Origin: Microvirga sp.
GTDB taxonomy: Bacteria > Pseudomonadota > Alphaproteobacteria > Rhizobiales > Beijerinckiaceae
Length of the DNA: 39,341 nt
Reading direction: 5' to 3'
NCBI GenBank assembly: GCA_031181145.1
Contig: JAPSLB010000043.1
Span: forward strand, 1-39,341
How positions within the stretch are numbered: position 1 is the stretch's first letter; every line of letters starts with the position of its first letter. The position numbers were made by a program, and so were the translations under genes. Below are positions 15,711 to 24,613 of this stretch, one piece after another. Below the pieces are notes generated by a model, which worked only from the letters and a program-made list of their open reading frames with translations, was not told the DNA's origin and did no database searches.

Positions 15711-16804
15711 CAGGGCCTCCCCGCGATACGATCGAGCCAGAAGGAGCAGCCCACCGCCGGGATGGGGCTGTCGGCGCCCAGATGCTGCAGGAGCCGGTCA
15801 TAGCGCCCGCCGCCCACGACGGGTTTGCCGTCGCTGCGGCGCGGGTCCTGCATCTCGAAGATGAAACCCGTGTAGTAGTCGAGATTGCGCGCGAAGGTGG
15901 CGGCGAACGAAAAGGCGCTGACGTCGAGCCCGCGCGCGGCCATGAATCCGGTCCGCTCCTCGAAGAGGCCGACGGCTGCGTTCAGGTCCAGTCCCGTGTC
16001 CGCGGCCAGGGCTCTCACGGCCTCCGCCGCCTGGTCCGGATCGCCTTGAATCGTAAGGTAACGCTCCAGGACCTGCCGCGCCTCGTTCGACAGAACGCTG
16101 CGGTTCGCGGCGCGCGCCAGGAACCGCTCGGCGATCTCGCCTGCGCTGCGGCCGCCGACGCTCGCAATTCCGGCGATCGAGAGGATGTCCTCCACGAAGG
16201 CCTTGGCCGCCTGGGGCGCCTGTCCCTCGATGGCGGCCAGCAGGCCCGCATGCTCTTGGGCGTTCGGGCCGTCGGTTTCGGAGAGGCTCGACAGGCCCTG
16301 ACCGGACACGATGGCCCGGATCACGCGGCGCTTCGCGGCAGGCGCGATGCCCAGGCCGTCGATCAGGGCATGGAGCATCCCCATGTCGCCGATCTTCACC
16401 GCCGGGGCGGGGGCCCCGATCAGGCTCAGACCTTCCAGGGCGAGGCCGAGGATCTCCGCATCCGCCGCGGCGGCGTCGGCGCGGCCGATGGACTCGAGAC
16501 CGGCCTGCAGAAACTCGCCGCTCTCGCTGGGACGCATGCGAAAGACGGGGCCGCCATAGGCATAGCCGGAGGGCTGCGCTCCCCGGCGCGAGAGATGCTG
16601 AAGGCAGACGGGGATCGTGTATTCGGGCCTGAGGCACAGTTCCGCCCCCGAGGCGTCCTGCGTCACGAACATGCGCCGCCGGATGTCCTCGCCCGAGAGG
16701 TCGATGAACACATCCGCAGGCTGCAGAACCGGCGGCTCGATACGCGCATAGCCCTCGCGCTCGAAGAGCGCGATCAGCGCAACAATGGCATCCGTCTCCG
16801 TCAC
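15710..16804 (-). CDS. hisZ: ATP phosphoribosyltransferase regulatory subunit HisZ
   Basis: This 364-residue paralogue of the HisRS catalytic core has no aminoacylation function. It forms a complex with HisG and mediates histidine feedback. Class II synthetase motif 2-like residues are visible (MFVTQDASGAELCLRPEYTIPVCLQHL, YGGPVFRMRPSESGEFLQAGLESIGR). So are LDYYTGFIFEMQDP and VGGGRYDRLLQHLGADSPIPAVGCSFWLDRI near the C-terminus. The anticodon-binding domain of true HisRS is missing, which separates it from hisS at 17557-19041. Translation starts at the GTG at 16804, with only a weak ribosome site. It is one base from hisG. Confidence 0.94.
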   Translation of the reverse strand: MTETDAIVALIALFEREGYARIEPPVLQPADVFIDLSGEDIRRRMFVTQDASGAELCLRPEYTIPVCLQHLSRRGAQPSGYAYGGPVFRMRPSESGEFLQAGLESIGRADAAAADAEILGLALEGLSLIGAPAPAVKIGDMGMLHALIDGLGIAPAAKRRVIRAIVSGQGLSSLSETDGPNAQEHAGLLAAIEGQAPQAAKAFVEDILSIAGIASVGGRSAGEIAERFLARAANRSVLSNEARQVLERYLTIQGDPDQAAEAVRALAADTGLDLNAAVGLFEERTGFMAARGLDVSAFSFAATFARNLDYYTGFIFEMQDPRRSDGKPVVGGGRYDRLLQHLGADSPIPAVGCSFWLDRIAGRP

Positions 16805-16908
16805 TGGCTTCGCCTAATCCTTTTTCCGGCATGCTCTCTAGCAATGCTGGGCCGGGAAGGCGACCGTTTTCATCTGTGACGGTGAATGAAGGGGTGGAGC
16901 GGCGGTGC

Positions 16909-16995
16909 GGCCTGGCCGGGCACATCCCGGCCATCTATGTTCTGGAGTTGCTGTGCCTCGAACACGTGCATCACCGGCACAGGGCCGGTGACGAC
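16909..16995 (+). repeat. REPIN-like element, copy B
   Basis: This 87-bp intergenic element contains hairpin 1, TGGCCGGG (16913-16920) with CCCGGCCA (16926-16933), and hairpin 2, TCACCGGC (16971-16978) with GCCGGTGA (16984-16991). Both stems are perfect. It lies between the hisZ start and the stop of the lysine-rich gene, in the same orientation as copy A. The remaining parts of the 16805-17038 gap show nothing else. Confidence 0.75.
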
Positions 16996-17038
16996 GCGGG
17001 CGACCGTCATTCCGGAAAAGGGAAAAGGGAGGGAGCCA

Positions 17039-17485
17039 TCACCCCTTCTGTGCGGTATCGCCCTTGGCTTTCGATGTCTTGCGCTTGCTGTGGTCGCTGG
17101 AGCGATGGACATACTTGACCTTCTTGCCCTCGCCCTTGCCGCGTTCGTTCTCCTCGTCCGCTCCGCCGGTGATACTGGCGGGCAGGAACTGACGCGCGGC
17201 CTCGGTCACGACACCCGCGACGGCGCCGGCGGCGGTCTGCGTGAGGTCCACGCCTTGCGACCCTGCATCGACCACGGCATTGCCTGCCTTCTTGGCGGTT
17301 CGGGTCTTGGTCAGGGCCGCGGCGGCGGCCCCGGCGGCTGCGATCAGGGCATCCGCCAGGATCTCGCGGCCCAATTCCGTGTTGATCAGATCCATCAGAC
17401 CCGATCTCTTGGCGCTTTTCGCCGATTTCGTGCCCGTACCCTTCTTCTTGCCGCTCTTCTTCTCTTTGTCTTTGGCCTTCGCCAT
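17039..17485 (-). CDS. Lysine-rich protein of unknown function
   Basis: This 148-residue very basic protein has both ends rich in Lys/Arg (MAKAKDKEKKSGKKKG at the start; KKVKYVHRSSDHSKRKTSKAKG near the end). Its middle (~28-107) is helical and alanine-rich (INTELGREILADALIAAAGAAAAALTKTRTAKKAG...AAGAVAGVVTEAARQFLP). The ATG at 17485 has AGGAG seven bases upstream; the longer frame to 17647 runs into hisS and has no such site. I do not recognise a named family. Basic tails around a helical core suggest nucleic-acid or nucleoid association, but that is inference. It lies between hisS (72 bp away) and hisZ on the same strand. Confidence 0.75.
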   Translation of the reverse strand: MAKAKDKEKKSGKKKGTGTKSAKSAKRSGLMDLINTELGREILADALIAAAGAAAAALTKTRTAKKAGNAVVDAGSQGVDLTQTAAGAVAGVVTEAARQFLPASITGGADEENERGKGEGKKVKYVHRSSDHSKRKTSKAKGDTAQKG

Positions 17486-17556
17486 GGGGATCTCCTGATA
17501 GTCAAGCTTCAGAAGACAACCCCAAGAAAAGCGGAGGGGTTCCCGGGCGGCCGAGG

Positions 17557-19041
17557 CTACCCGAAATGCCGGCCCAAGACCTCGCGGACGGCTTCCACCA
17601 TCTTGTCCTCGGAAACCGATACTTGAGCCGGGCGGGCGGCCTTCCATTCGGCGTTCGAGGCGATGGCCTCTGCCGCCCTGGCGCCTTCGATGAGGTCCTT
17701 GATCTCCACTTCGCCGCGCTCGCGCTCGTTGGAGCCCTGGATGATCACGCAGGGGCTCTGGCGGCGGTCGGCGTACTTCATCTGCGCCTTCATGCCCGAC
17801 GAGCCGAGATAGAGCTCGGAGCGGATCCCGGCCTGGCGCAGGGCCGAGACCATGCGCTGATAGGCGGCGATCTGGTCCCGGTCCATGACGAGCACCACCA
17901 CCGGGCCGGGCTTCTCGGAGCCCGAGACGATGGGGCTCTTGACCATCTGCAGCGCGGAAAGCAGCCGGGAGACTCCGATGGAGAAGCCCGTGGCCGGAAC
18001 CGGCTCGGAGCGGAAGCGGCCGACGAGACCGTCGTAGCGGCCGCCGCCGCCGACGGAGCCGAAGCGGACCGGGCGTCCGTCCTCGTCCTGGACCTGGAAG
18101 GTCAATTCCGCCTCGTAGACTGGGCCGGTGTAGTATTCGAGGCCGCGCACGACGGAAGGATCGATGGTCACGCGGTCCTCGTAGCCGGAGGCCGCCACGA
18201 GCGCCGCGATCTCGGCCAGCTCATCCACGCCTTCGAGGCCCCGGGACGAGGAACCCACGACCCCGCGAAGATTCTCGACCGTTTCGGCGTTGTCCGCGCC
18301 CTTGGCCGCCGTGAAGGCGAGCACGCGCGCGATCGCGTCGGGGGACAGCTCCGCGCCCTTCGTGAAGTCGCCGCTCTCATCCTTGCGGCCCGCGCCGAGA
18401 AGCTGGCTCACGCCCTCGGGTCCGAGCCGGTCGAGCTTGTCGATGGCGCGAAGCACCGTGAGGCGCTGGGCCGCTTGCGCCTCGCCGCCCAGGCCGATGG
18501 CCTCGAGGACACCGTCCAGAACCTTGCGGTTGTTGATCTTGATGATGAACTCGCCGCGCTTGAGGCCGAGCTTCTCCAGCGTATCGGCGGCCATCATGCA
18601 GATTTCGGCGTCCGCCGCGACGGAGGCCGCCCCCACGGTGTCGGCGTCGAACTGCATGAACTGGCGGAAGCGGCCGGGACCCGGCTTCTCGTTTCGGAAC
18701 ACCCAGCCCACGCGATAGCTGCGATAGGGCTTGGGGAGCGCGTCGAAGTTCTCGGCCACGTAGCGGGCGAGCGGCGCCGTCAGGTCGTAGCGCAGCGACA
18801 GCCATTGCTCGTCGTCGTCCTGGAAGGAGAACACGCCCTCGTTAGGGCGGTCCTGGTCCGGCAGGAACTTGCCGAGCGCGTCCGTGTACTCGACGAAGGG
18901 CGTCTCGACCCCCTCGAAGCCGTAGAGCTCATAGGACTCGCGGATCGCCGCGAGCATGCGCTCGGTGGCGGAAAGATCGGCGGGAGTGCGGTCGGCGAAG
19001 CCGCGCGGCGCGCGGGCCTTGATCTTGTCGGCCTTGGACAT
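17557..19041 (-). CDS. hisS: Histidyl-tRNA synthetase
   Basis: This 494-residue class II aminoacyl-tRNA synthetase charges tRNA-His in the cytoplasm. Motif 2 is in [33 protein letters not shown]. The histidine-specific loops are [17 protein letters not shown] and [17 protein letters not shown], followed by motif 3 [17 protein letters not shown]. The C-terminal anticodon-binding domain (~395-494) is present ([33 protein letters not shown]). This domain distinguishes it from the HisZ paralogue nearby. The ATG at 19041 has no clear Shine-Dalgarno sequence. Together with hisZ and hisG it forms a histidine-related cluster on the minus strand. Confidence 0.97.
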   Translation of the reverse strand: MSKADKIKARAPRGFADRTPADLSATERMLAAIRESYELYGFEGVETPFVEYTDALGKFLPDQDRPNEGVFSFQDDDEQWLSLRYDLTAPLARYVAENFDALPKPYRSYRVGWVFRNEKPGPGRFRQFMQFDADTVGAASVAADAEICMMAADTLEKLGLKRGEFIIKINNRKVLDGVLEAIGLGGEAQAAQRLTVLRAIDKLDRLGPEGVSQLLGAGRKDESGDFTKGAELSPDAIARVLAFTAAKGADNAETVENLRGVVGSSSRGLEGVDELAEIAALVAASGYEDRVTIDPSVVRGLEYYTGPVYEAELTFQVQDEDGRPVRFGSVGGGGRYDGLVGRFRSEPVPATGFSIGVSRLLSALQMVKSPIVSGSEKPGPVVVLVMDRDQIAAYQRMVSALRQAGIRSELYLGSSGMKAQMKYADRRQSPCVIIQGSNERERGEVEIKDLIEGARAAEAIASNAEWKAARPAQVSVSEDKMVEAVREVLGRHFG

Positions 19042-19141
19042 GGTTCAAACAGCAGCCGTTGAAATGAGAAAAACGTGCTGCGTCCTAACCCGTGCGGGCA
19101 AGAGGGGCAAGGGTTGTGGCGGAAGCGGCGAGCCACAGCCT

Positions 19142-19230
19142 GTCATCACCGGCCTTGTGCCGACGATTCCGACCGCGAGAGAAGCGGTGCTCTCCAGGAG
19201 CGGGATGGCCGGGACAGGCCCGGCCATGAC
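19142..19230 (-). repeat. REPIN-like element, copy C
   Basis: This 89-bp element lies between the hisS start and the aminotransferase stop. Hairpin 1 is perfect: ATGGCCGGG (19205-19213) with CCCGGCCAT (19219-19227). Hairpin 2 is partly degraded: TCACCGGC (19146-19153) with GCCGACGA (19159-19166). The ends are GTCAT and ATGAC. It is inverted relative to copies A and B. Confidence 0.75.
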
Positions 19231-19260
19231 GATTGAGGCCGTCATAGAGCCTGTTCGGCC

Positions 19261-20610
19261 CTAAGCCACCGCCTTGATCACTTTCGTAAGCTTGTCGACG
19301 ATCTCGCCGATCTGCTCCTCGGTGACGATGAGGGGCGGGGAGAGGGCGATGGTGTCGCCGGTGACGCGCATCATCAGGCCGTATTCGTGGAAGGCGCGGT
19401 CCATGGCCTCGAAGGCACGGGCCCCGACCGCATCCGGACGCGAGGCGAGGTCGATGGCGCCGACCAGGCCGACGGTGCGGATGTCGAGCACGTTCGGCTG
19501 GCCCTTGAGCGAGTGGATCGCATCGGCCCAGACCGGCTCCAGGGTCTTCGCCCGTTCGAACAGCTTCTCTTCCCGGTAGATGTCCTGGGCGGCGAGAGCC
19601 GCGGCGCAGGCGAGCGGGTGGCCGGAATAGGTGTAGCCGTGGAACAGCTCGATCATGTGCTCGGGGCCCTGCATGAAGGCGTCGTAGAGCCCTTCGCGCA
19701 CGACCACGCCGCCCATGGGTACCGTGCCGGAATTCACGCCCTTGGCGAAGGTGACGATGTCCGGGACGACCCCGTAGCGCTCGGCCGCGAAGGCCGTGCC
19801 GAGGCGGCCGAAGCCCGTGATCACCTCGTCGAAGATGAGCAGGATGCCGTGCCTGTCGCAGATCTGGCGCAGGCGCTGCAGGTAGCCCTTGGGCGCGGGA
19901 ATGACGCCGGTGGAGCCTGCCATCGGCTCCACGATCACGGCGGCGATGGTGGAGGCGTCGTGCAGGGTCACGATGCGCTCCAGCTCGTCCGCGAGATGCG
20001 CGCCCCATTCGGGCTCGCCCTTCGTGAAGGCCTGCTCTTCGCGGTTGTAGGTATGGGGCAGGTGGTCGACGCCCGCGAGCAGGGTGCCGAAGTACTGGCG
20101 GTTCTTGACGATGCCGCCGACCGAGATGCCGCCGAAGCCGACGCCGTGGTAGCCGCGCTCGCGCCCGATCAGCCGCGTCTTGCTGCCCTGCCCGCGCAGG
20201 TTCCAATAGGCGAGGGCTATTTTGAGCGCCGTGTCCACCGCCTCGGAGCCCGAGTTGCAGAAGAACACGTGGTTCAGGTCCGCCGGGGCGAGCTGTGCGA
20301 TGCGGGAGGCGATGGCGAAGCCGCCCTTGTGGCCGAACTGGAAGGCTGGGGAGTAGTCGAGCTCCTGCGCCTGAGCCTGGATGGCGGCGGTGATCTCGTC
20401 CCGGTTATGGCCCGCATTGCAGCACCAGAGTCCGGCCGCGCCATCGATCACCTCCCGGCCGTCGGGCGTGTAGTAGTACATGCCCTTCGCCCGGGCGACC
20501 ATGCGGGGGCGTTGCTTGAACGAGCGGTTGGCCGTGAACGGAAGCCACCAGGCCTCCAGGTCGTTCGGTGGCGAGATGTCGTTGGCGGCTCTCGACGTCT
20601 GAGCGGTCAT
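19261..20610 (-). CDS. Class III aminotransferase, omega-amino acid:pyruvate type
   Basis: This 449-residue PLP-dependent transaminase moves the amino group of an omega-amino acid or amine to pyruvate or another oxo acid. The Schiff-base lysine is K290 in FAKGVNSGTVPMGG. D261 of LLIFDEVITGFGRLG pairs with the pyridine nitrogen, and CNSGSEAVDTALK (118-130) forms the PLP phosphate site. The N-terminus LEAWWLPFTANRSFKQRPRMV and the stretch GAAGLWCCNAGHNRDEI closely resemble beta-alanine:pyruvate (omega-amino acid) aminotransferases. GAGG precedes the ATG. Beta-alanine, taurine or another amine are candidate substrates; the context (copper chaperone, hisS) does not decide. The 103-bp gap upstream has only a weak hairpin. 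Confidence 0.92.
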   Translation of the reverse strand: MTAQTSRAANDISPPNDLEAWWLPFTANRSFKQRPRMVARAKGMYYYTPDGREVIDGAAGLWCCNAGHNRDEITAAIQAQAQELDYSPAFQFGHKGGFAIASRIAQLAPADLNHVFFCNSGSEAVDTALKIALAYWNLRGQGSKTRLIGRERGYHGVGFGGISVGGIVKNRQYFGTLLAGVDHLPHTYNREEQAFTKGEPEWGAHLADELERIVTLHDASTIAAVIVEPMAGSTGVIPAPKGYLQRLRQICDRHGILLIFDEVITGFGRLGTAFAAERYGVVPDIVTFAKGVNSGTVPMGGVVVREGLYDAFMQGPEHMIELFHGYTYSGHPLACAAALAAQDIYREEKLFERAKTLEPVWADAIHSLKGQPNVLDIRTVGLVGAIDLASRPDAVGARAFEAMDRAFHEYGLMMRVTGDTIALSPPLIVTEEQIGEIVDKLTKVIKAVA

Positions 20611-20713
20611 GATGGTCCTCGGATATTGCCAGCGGGGCGAAGCCTAGCAGCCGCCCCCGAAAGCCGCAAAAGGTACTTTGGTCAGGGCTGCGGGGAGTGC
20701 CGCAAGCCCCGCA

Positions 20714-20935
20714 TCAGCCCGTCATGGCATGAGCTTCGTAGCCTGCCGCATCGAGGGCGCGGGCAACCTCGACGCTTTGCGCATGGGTGACGACATGAAC
20801 ACGGCCATGGTCCAGATCCACGTCGACCCGGGCGCCGGGATCAAGGCGCTGGATCGCCTTGGTGACCGCGTTGACGCAGCCCTGGCACGTCATGCCGTCC
20901 ACCTGCATCAACAGGTCCTTTCGGGGCTCTTGCAT
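20714..20935 (-). CDS. Heavy-metal-associated domain protein, CopZ-like copper chaperone
   Basis: This 73-residue protein consists of a single HMA domain with the ferredoxin-like fold. The metal-binding loop is MTCQGC with C17 and C20, typical for Cu(I) carriers. The end (VEVARALDAAGYEAHAM) matches the last helix and strand of the fold. AAGGAG stands seven bases before the ATG. No copper ATPase or regulator is adjacent, so its partner lies elsewhere. The ligand is probably Cu(I); other soft metals are possible. Confidence 0.9.
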   Translation of the reverse strand: MQEPRKDLLMQVDGMTCQGCVNAVTKAIQRLDPGARVDVDLDHGRVHVVTHAQSVEVARALDAAGYEAHAMTG

Positions 20936-21093
20936 CGGGATCTCCTTTCAAAGCCGTGGGCATTCTGCAACGGCAGGGCAGTAAAGTTGTCTATTGTTGC
21001 CAAGCGGCGCTTGTGGCCCGGGCCTCCGTCTGTACAACATCGTTGCAATACTGATTCGCCAATGTGCGCCAGACCAGGGGAGCGGGGGCACCC

Positions 21094-22470
21094 ATGGTGA
21101 CCGAGAAGGTCCATATCGATAAGGAGCTGAGGGCGAAATTGTTCGCTCTCGCGCTTGCAAGCCTTGCCATGACGGGAGCGGCCGTCGGGTTCCTGCCCGC
21201 CGCCGCCATGGTGCCGATCGTGGCGTTCCTCGGCATTGCGGCCTCCGCAGGCCTCGTCCTTGTCTGGAGGAAGGCCGAGGAAGCGTCGGTGATCGCTCAG
21301 CTGACCAGGGAGGATCTGGCCCTTGTGAGCGAACGCCTCCTCAAACTCGAAGGGATGCTGCAGGCCGCGCCGGCGGCGGCACCCGCTCTGCGCACGACCA
21401 TGGCCGAGGTGACGGGGACCGTGGGGCTGCTGGGCGGGGTGGTGCGTGAGCTGGCGAAGAACATTGCCACCCAGAACCGCGACATGGCCGAGCTGAAGGG
21501 CCGCCTGGAATCTGCTCCGGGGCCGGGAAAGGCCAAGCAGGAGGAGCCCGTGCGGGAGAGGGTGGCTCCCGTTCTGCTGCCTCAGACCGCCGATCCGGCT
21601 TTCACCGCGAACCGACCCGCCCATCAGCCCGTGCGCCGCAAGCCCGAGGAGGAGATCCGGCGGATGCGGCTGATCATGCAGGCCTTCGAGGCGGACAGCA
21701 TCGAGCTGCACCTCCAGCCCATCGTGGCGCTTCCTCAGCGCAAGATCCGCTTCTACGAGGCATTGGCGCGCCTGCGTCTGGCGGACGGCACGCTCCTCGG
21801 ACCCTCCGAGTTCGTGGGCACTCTCGAGCGCCTGGGGCGCGCACCGGAATTCGACCGGCGCGTCCTGAACCGCGCCATGGCGGTGGCCTATCATCTCATC
21901 ACCAAGGGCAGCGAGGCCATTGTCGGCGTGAACCTGACGCCTCACTCCGTCCGGGAGCCCGGCTTTCTGTGGTCGCTGACGGGCGTCATGGACGCCGCTC
22001 CCGAAACCCTGGGCAAGGTCGTGCTCGAATTCCCGCAGGAATGCTGGCGCGACCTCGACCCCGACAGCAAGGAGGCCCTGGGCGTGCTGCGCGACAAGGG
22101 CGTGCCGCTCTCCCTCGACACCGCAACGGATCTCAGCTTCGAGCCCCGCGAGCTCGCCGCGCTCGGCGTACGCTTCCTGAAGCTGCCTGCCGACCTTCTG
22201 GTCGCGGCCGGCCGTGACGAGAGCCTTCACGTGAGCCCGGAACCGGGCGTGCGCGATCTCGCCTCGGCTCTGCGCCGCGAGGGCATCAGGCTCGTGGCCG
22301 AACACGTGGAGAGCGAGGAGATGGTGCCGTTCCTGACCGAAATCGGCGTGCCCCTGGCCCAAGGCTTCGTGTTTGCCGCGCCGCGCGCGGTGAGGGCCGA
22401 GGTGCTCGCCGTGGCCGCACGACCGACGGCCCCGGAGGGCGCACAGCCCCCCCTGCGACGCGCCGGATGA
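21094..22470 (+). CDS. TipF-like membrane protein with degenerate EAL domain
   Basis: This 458-residue protein has two transmembrane helices (~15-33, ~36-57), a coiled-coil region (~60-140), a Pro-rich linker and an EAL domain (~192-440). This layout matches TipF, a c-di-GMP-binding polarity factor for flagellum assembly in Caulobacter. Retained EAL residues are E222 (YEALARL), N280 (VNLTPHS), E312 (LEFPQE), K363 (FLKLP) and E403/E406 (AEHVES). The metal-binding DDFGTG motif is replaced by LDTATDLSF: the first Asp (D342) is kept and the second is T343. Phosphodiesterase activity is therefore doubtful, and a c-di-GMP receptor role is more likely. I chose the ATG at 21094 (AGGGGAG upstream) over a GTG at 21064. 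The upstream 158-bp gap has no clear operator. Confidence 0.82.
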   Translation: MVTEKVHIDKELRAKLFALALASLAMTGAAVGFLPAAAMVPIVAFLGIAASAGLVLVWRKAEEASVIAQLTREDLALVSERLLKLEGMLQAAPAAAPALRTTMAEVTGTVGLLGGVVRELAKNIATQNRDMAELKGRLESAPGPGKAKQEEPVRERVAPVLLPQTADPAFTANRPAHQPVRRKPEEEIRRMRLIMQAFEADSIELHLQPIVALPQRKIRFYEALARLRLADGTLLGPSEFVGTLERLGRAPEFDRRVLNRAMAVAYHLITKGSEAIVGVNLTPHSVREPGFLWSLTGVMDAAPETLGKVVLEFPQECWRDLDPDSKEALGVLRDKGVPLSLDTATDLSFEPRELAALGVRFLKLPADLLVAAGRDESLHVSPEPGVRDLASALRREGIRLVAEHVESEEMVPFLTEIGVPLAQGFVFAAPRAVRAEVLAVAARPTAPEGAQPPLRRAG

Positions 22471-22535
22471 GGCAGGCCGGTTGACTTGAGGGCCACAAGG
22501 GCCTACCCGCCCGGTTTCACCACCAGCGAGATCCC

Positions 22536-23420
22536 ATGACAGCCTCTTCCCGTCCCGCTCTCGTCGAGGGCCTGAAATCTCTTGCCGAGAACTACGATCT
22601 CATCCTGTGCGACGTCTGGGGCGTGCTGCACAACGGCGTCAAGGCTTACGAGGCGGCAGGCGATGCGCTCACGCGCTTCCGCTCGAAAGGGGGCCGCGTC
22701 GTTCTCGTCTCGAACGCCCCGCGCCCCGGCTCGGCGGTCGGCGCGCAGCTCGACGGCTTCAAGGTTCCTCGCACGGCCTACGATGCCATCGTCACTTCGG
22801 GCGACTTGACGCGATTTGCCATCGAAGAGCGGGTCGACAAGATCGTGAGTCACATCGGTCCGCCTCGGGACATGGGGATGTACGACGGCCTCGATGTGCG
22901 CTTCGGCTCTATCGAGGAGGCGGATTACGTGGTCTGCTCGGGCTTTGACGACGACGAGACAGAGACGGTGGAGGATTATCGCTCCCGTCTCGAGGCCATG
23001 CTCGGCCGCAGCCTGCTCATGGTCTGCGCCAATCCTGATCTCATCGTGGAACGGGGCCACACGATCCTGCCCTGCGCAGGCGCGATCGCGCTCGCCTACG
23101 AGGAGATGGGCGGCCAGGTGTTCTATGCGGGCAAGCCGCATGCCCCGGTCTACGAGAGGGCGCTCGCCGTCGCATCCGAACTCGGCGGGCGTTCTTCGGT
23201 CCCCAGGGAGCGGGTGCTGGCCGTGGGCGATGCGATCCGCACCGATATCGCGGGCGCGGCCGGTTTCGGCATCGATTCCCTGCTGATCGCGCGGGGCATC
23301 CACGCGAAGGAGCTCGGGCTTCACGAGGGGGATCTCGTCTCCGATCACGTGCAGGATTGGGTGGATCGCCAGCCCGTGACGCCGACCGCGATCATGGACA
23401 TGCTCGCCTGGGAAGCCTGA
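22536..23420 (+). CDS. HAD-superfamily sugar phosphatase-like protein (NagD group, TIGR01459 type)
   Basis: This 294-residue HAD protein has a NagD-like cap (subfamily IIA). Motif I is LCDVWGVLHNG, with the nucleophile D26. The usual second Asp of DxD is a Trp (W28), as I recall for this alphaproteobacterial subfamily. Motif II is VVLVSNAPRP, the lysine motif lies in YAGKPHAPVYERAL, and motif IV is VLAVGDAIRTDIAGAAGFGIDSLLI. The family is annotated as HAD hydrolase of unknown substrate. Loss of the general acid/base Asp questions ordinary phosphatase activity. It is 65 bp behind the TipF-like gene and 46 bp before ribF, all on one strand, so co-transcription is likely. Confidence 0.88.
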   Translation: MTASSRPALVEGLKSLAENYDLILCDVWGVLHNGVKAYEAAGDALTRFRSKGGRVVLVSNAPRPGSAVGAQLDGFKVPRTAYDAIVTSGDLTRFAIEERVDKIVSHIGPPRDMGMYDGLDVRFGSIEEADYVVCSGFDDDETETVEDYRSRLEAMLGRSLLMVCANPDLIVERGHTILPCAGAIALAYEEMGGQVFYAGKPHAPVYERALAVASELGGRSSVPRERVLAVGDAIRTDIAGAAGFGIDSLLIARGIHAKELGLHEGDLVSDHVQDWVDRQPVTPTAIMDMLAWEA

Positions 23421-23466
23421 AACGCCTCCCTTGACGCTGCGGCCGGTTGAGGTAGAGACCCGCTTC

Positions 23467-24438
23467 ATGCCCTCCAACGAACCCCTCGCTTCGGTGCCGT
23501 CCTCCTTCGTGGTCTGCCGCGATGGCGAACCTGTGCCCGAGAATCTGAAAGGGGCCCTGGCGGCGATCGGCAATTTCGACGGTGTGCATCGCGGACATCG
23601 GCATCTGCTCGATATGGCCCTGGGCTCCGGCAGACCCGCCGCCGCTCTGACCTTCGAGCCGCACCCGCGCAGCTTCTTCCAGCCCGACAAGCCGCTGTTT
23701 CGTCTGACGCCTGAACCGGTGAAGCTCGGGATCTTCGCACGCCTGGGGCTCGCCGGCGCTTTCGTTCTCCGGTTCGATGGACGGCTCGCGTCCCTCGGCG
23801 CTGAGGAGTTCGTGAACCTTCTGAAGCGGGACCTTGAGCTTTCGGGCGTCGTCATCGGTCACGATTTCCATTTCGGGCGCGGACGCGAGGGGAACCCGGA
23901 AAGAATGGCCGACCTGTGCCGCAGGCTGGGGCTCCAATGCCTCATCGCTCCCGCCGTCGTGGAGGGCACGGAGCCCGTTTCCTCCAGCGCCATCCGCGCG
24001 GCCTTGGAGACAGGCGGCATCGCGACCGCCAACAAGCTCCTGGGCCATCGCTGGTTCGTCCGTGCGCAGGTCCGGCACGGAGACAAACGGGGCAGGGAGC
24101 TCGGCTACCCGACGGCCAACATGCGCCTTCCGGACGATTGCCGGCTGCGGCATGGAATCTATGCCGTTCGCGCTTCGGTGGACGGGCGGCCGGTCGATGG
24201 CGTCGCGAGCTTCGGCCGTCGCCCGACCTTCGACAACGGCGCGCCGCTGCTCGAAACGCATCTTTTCGATTTCAGCGGCGATCTCTACGGTCGGGCCCTC
24301 GACGTGGAGTTCGTCGGCTGGATTCGGGGCGAGGAGCGCTTCGACGGGATCGAGGCGTTGATCGCGCAGATGGATCGGGATTCGGAAGAAGCCAAGCGGA
24401 TGCTGAAGGCAGATCGGATCCCGTCGATGATCGGGTAG
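23467..24438 (+). CDS. ribF: Bifunctional riboflavin kinase/FMN adenylyltransferase
   Basis: This 323-residue enzyme makes FMN from riboflavin and then FAD. The N-terminal adenylyltransferase has the nucleotidyl-transferase motif GNFDGVHRGH (35-44), VVIGHDFHFGRGREGN and VSSSAIRAALETGGI. The C-terminal kinase (~185-310) has RGRELGYPTANMRLPD, GIYAVRASVDGR and DLYGRALDVEFVGWIRGEERFDG. I chose the ATG at 23467, with GAGG/GAGA upstream, over the TTG at 23431; the length is then normal for RibF. In many bacteria ribF is followed by ileS and lspA, and here the same order holds with msrB inserted on the other strand. Confidence 0.96.
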   Translation: MPSNEPLASVPSSFVVCRDGEPVPENLKGALAAIGNFDGVHRGHRHLLDMALGSGRPAAALTFEPHPRSFFQPDKPLFRLTPEPVKLGIFARLGLAGAFVLRFDGRLASLGAEEFVNLLKRDLELSGVVIGHDFHFGRGREGNPERMADLCRRLGLQCLIAPAVVEGTEPVSSSAIRAALETGGIATANKLLGHRWFVRAQVRHGDKRGRELGYPTANMRLPDDCRLRHGIYAVRASVDGRPVDGVASFGRRPTFDNGAPLLETHLFDFSGDLYGRALDVEFVGWIRGEERFDGIEALIAQMDRDSEEAKRMLKADRIPSMIG

Positions 24439-24492
24439 AGCCTCCGACGGCGTCGTTCCGGATCTGCCGCAGCCTCGGATGACACTCCCCAC

Positions 24493-24580
24493 GTCATCAC
24501 CGGCCCCGTGACGGTGCTCCCGATTGGTGCAGCCTGACAGTTCTCAGGATCGAGATGGCCGGCACGAGGCCGGCCATGAC
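24493..24580 (-). repeat. REPIN-like element, copy D
   Basis: This 88-bp element lies between the convergent ribF and msrB stops. Hairpin 1 is perfect: ATGGCCGGC (24555-24563) with GCCGGCCAT (24569-24577). Hairpin 2 is weakened: CACCG (24498-24502) with CGGTG (24512-24516). It begins GTCATCACCGG and ends CATGAC, in the same orientation as copies C and E. Confidence 0.75.
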
Positions 24581-24613
24581 GGCGAGGGAGTTTGGCGCAG
24601 CCCCCGAGGAGCT

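Noticed and set aside
17566..19062. A 498-codon plus-strand frame opposite hisS
   Set aside because: It is antisense to hisS, of low-complexity composition (Arg, Gly, Ala, His), and a typical GC-rich shadow.
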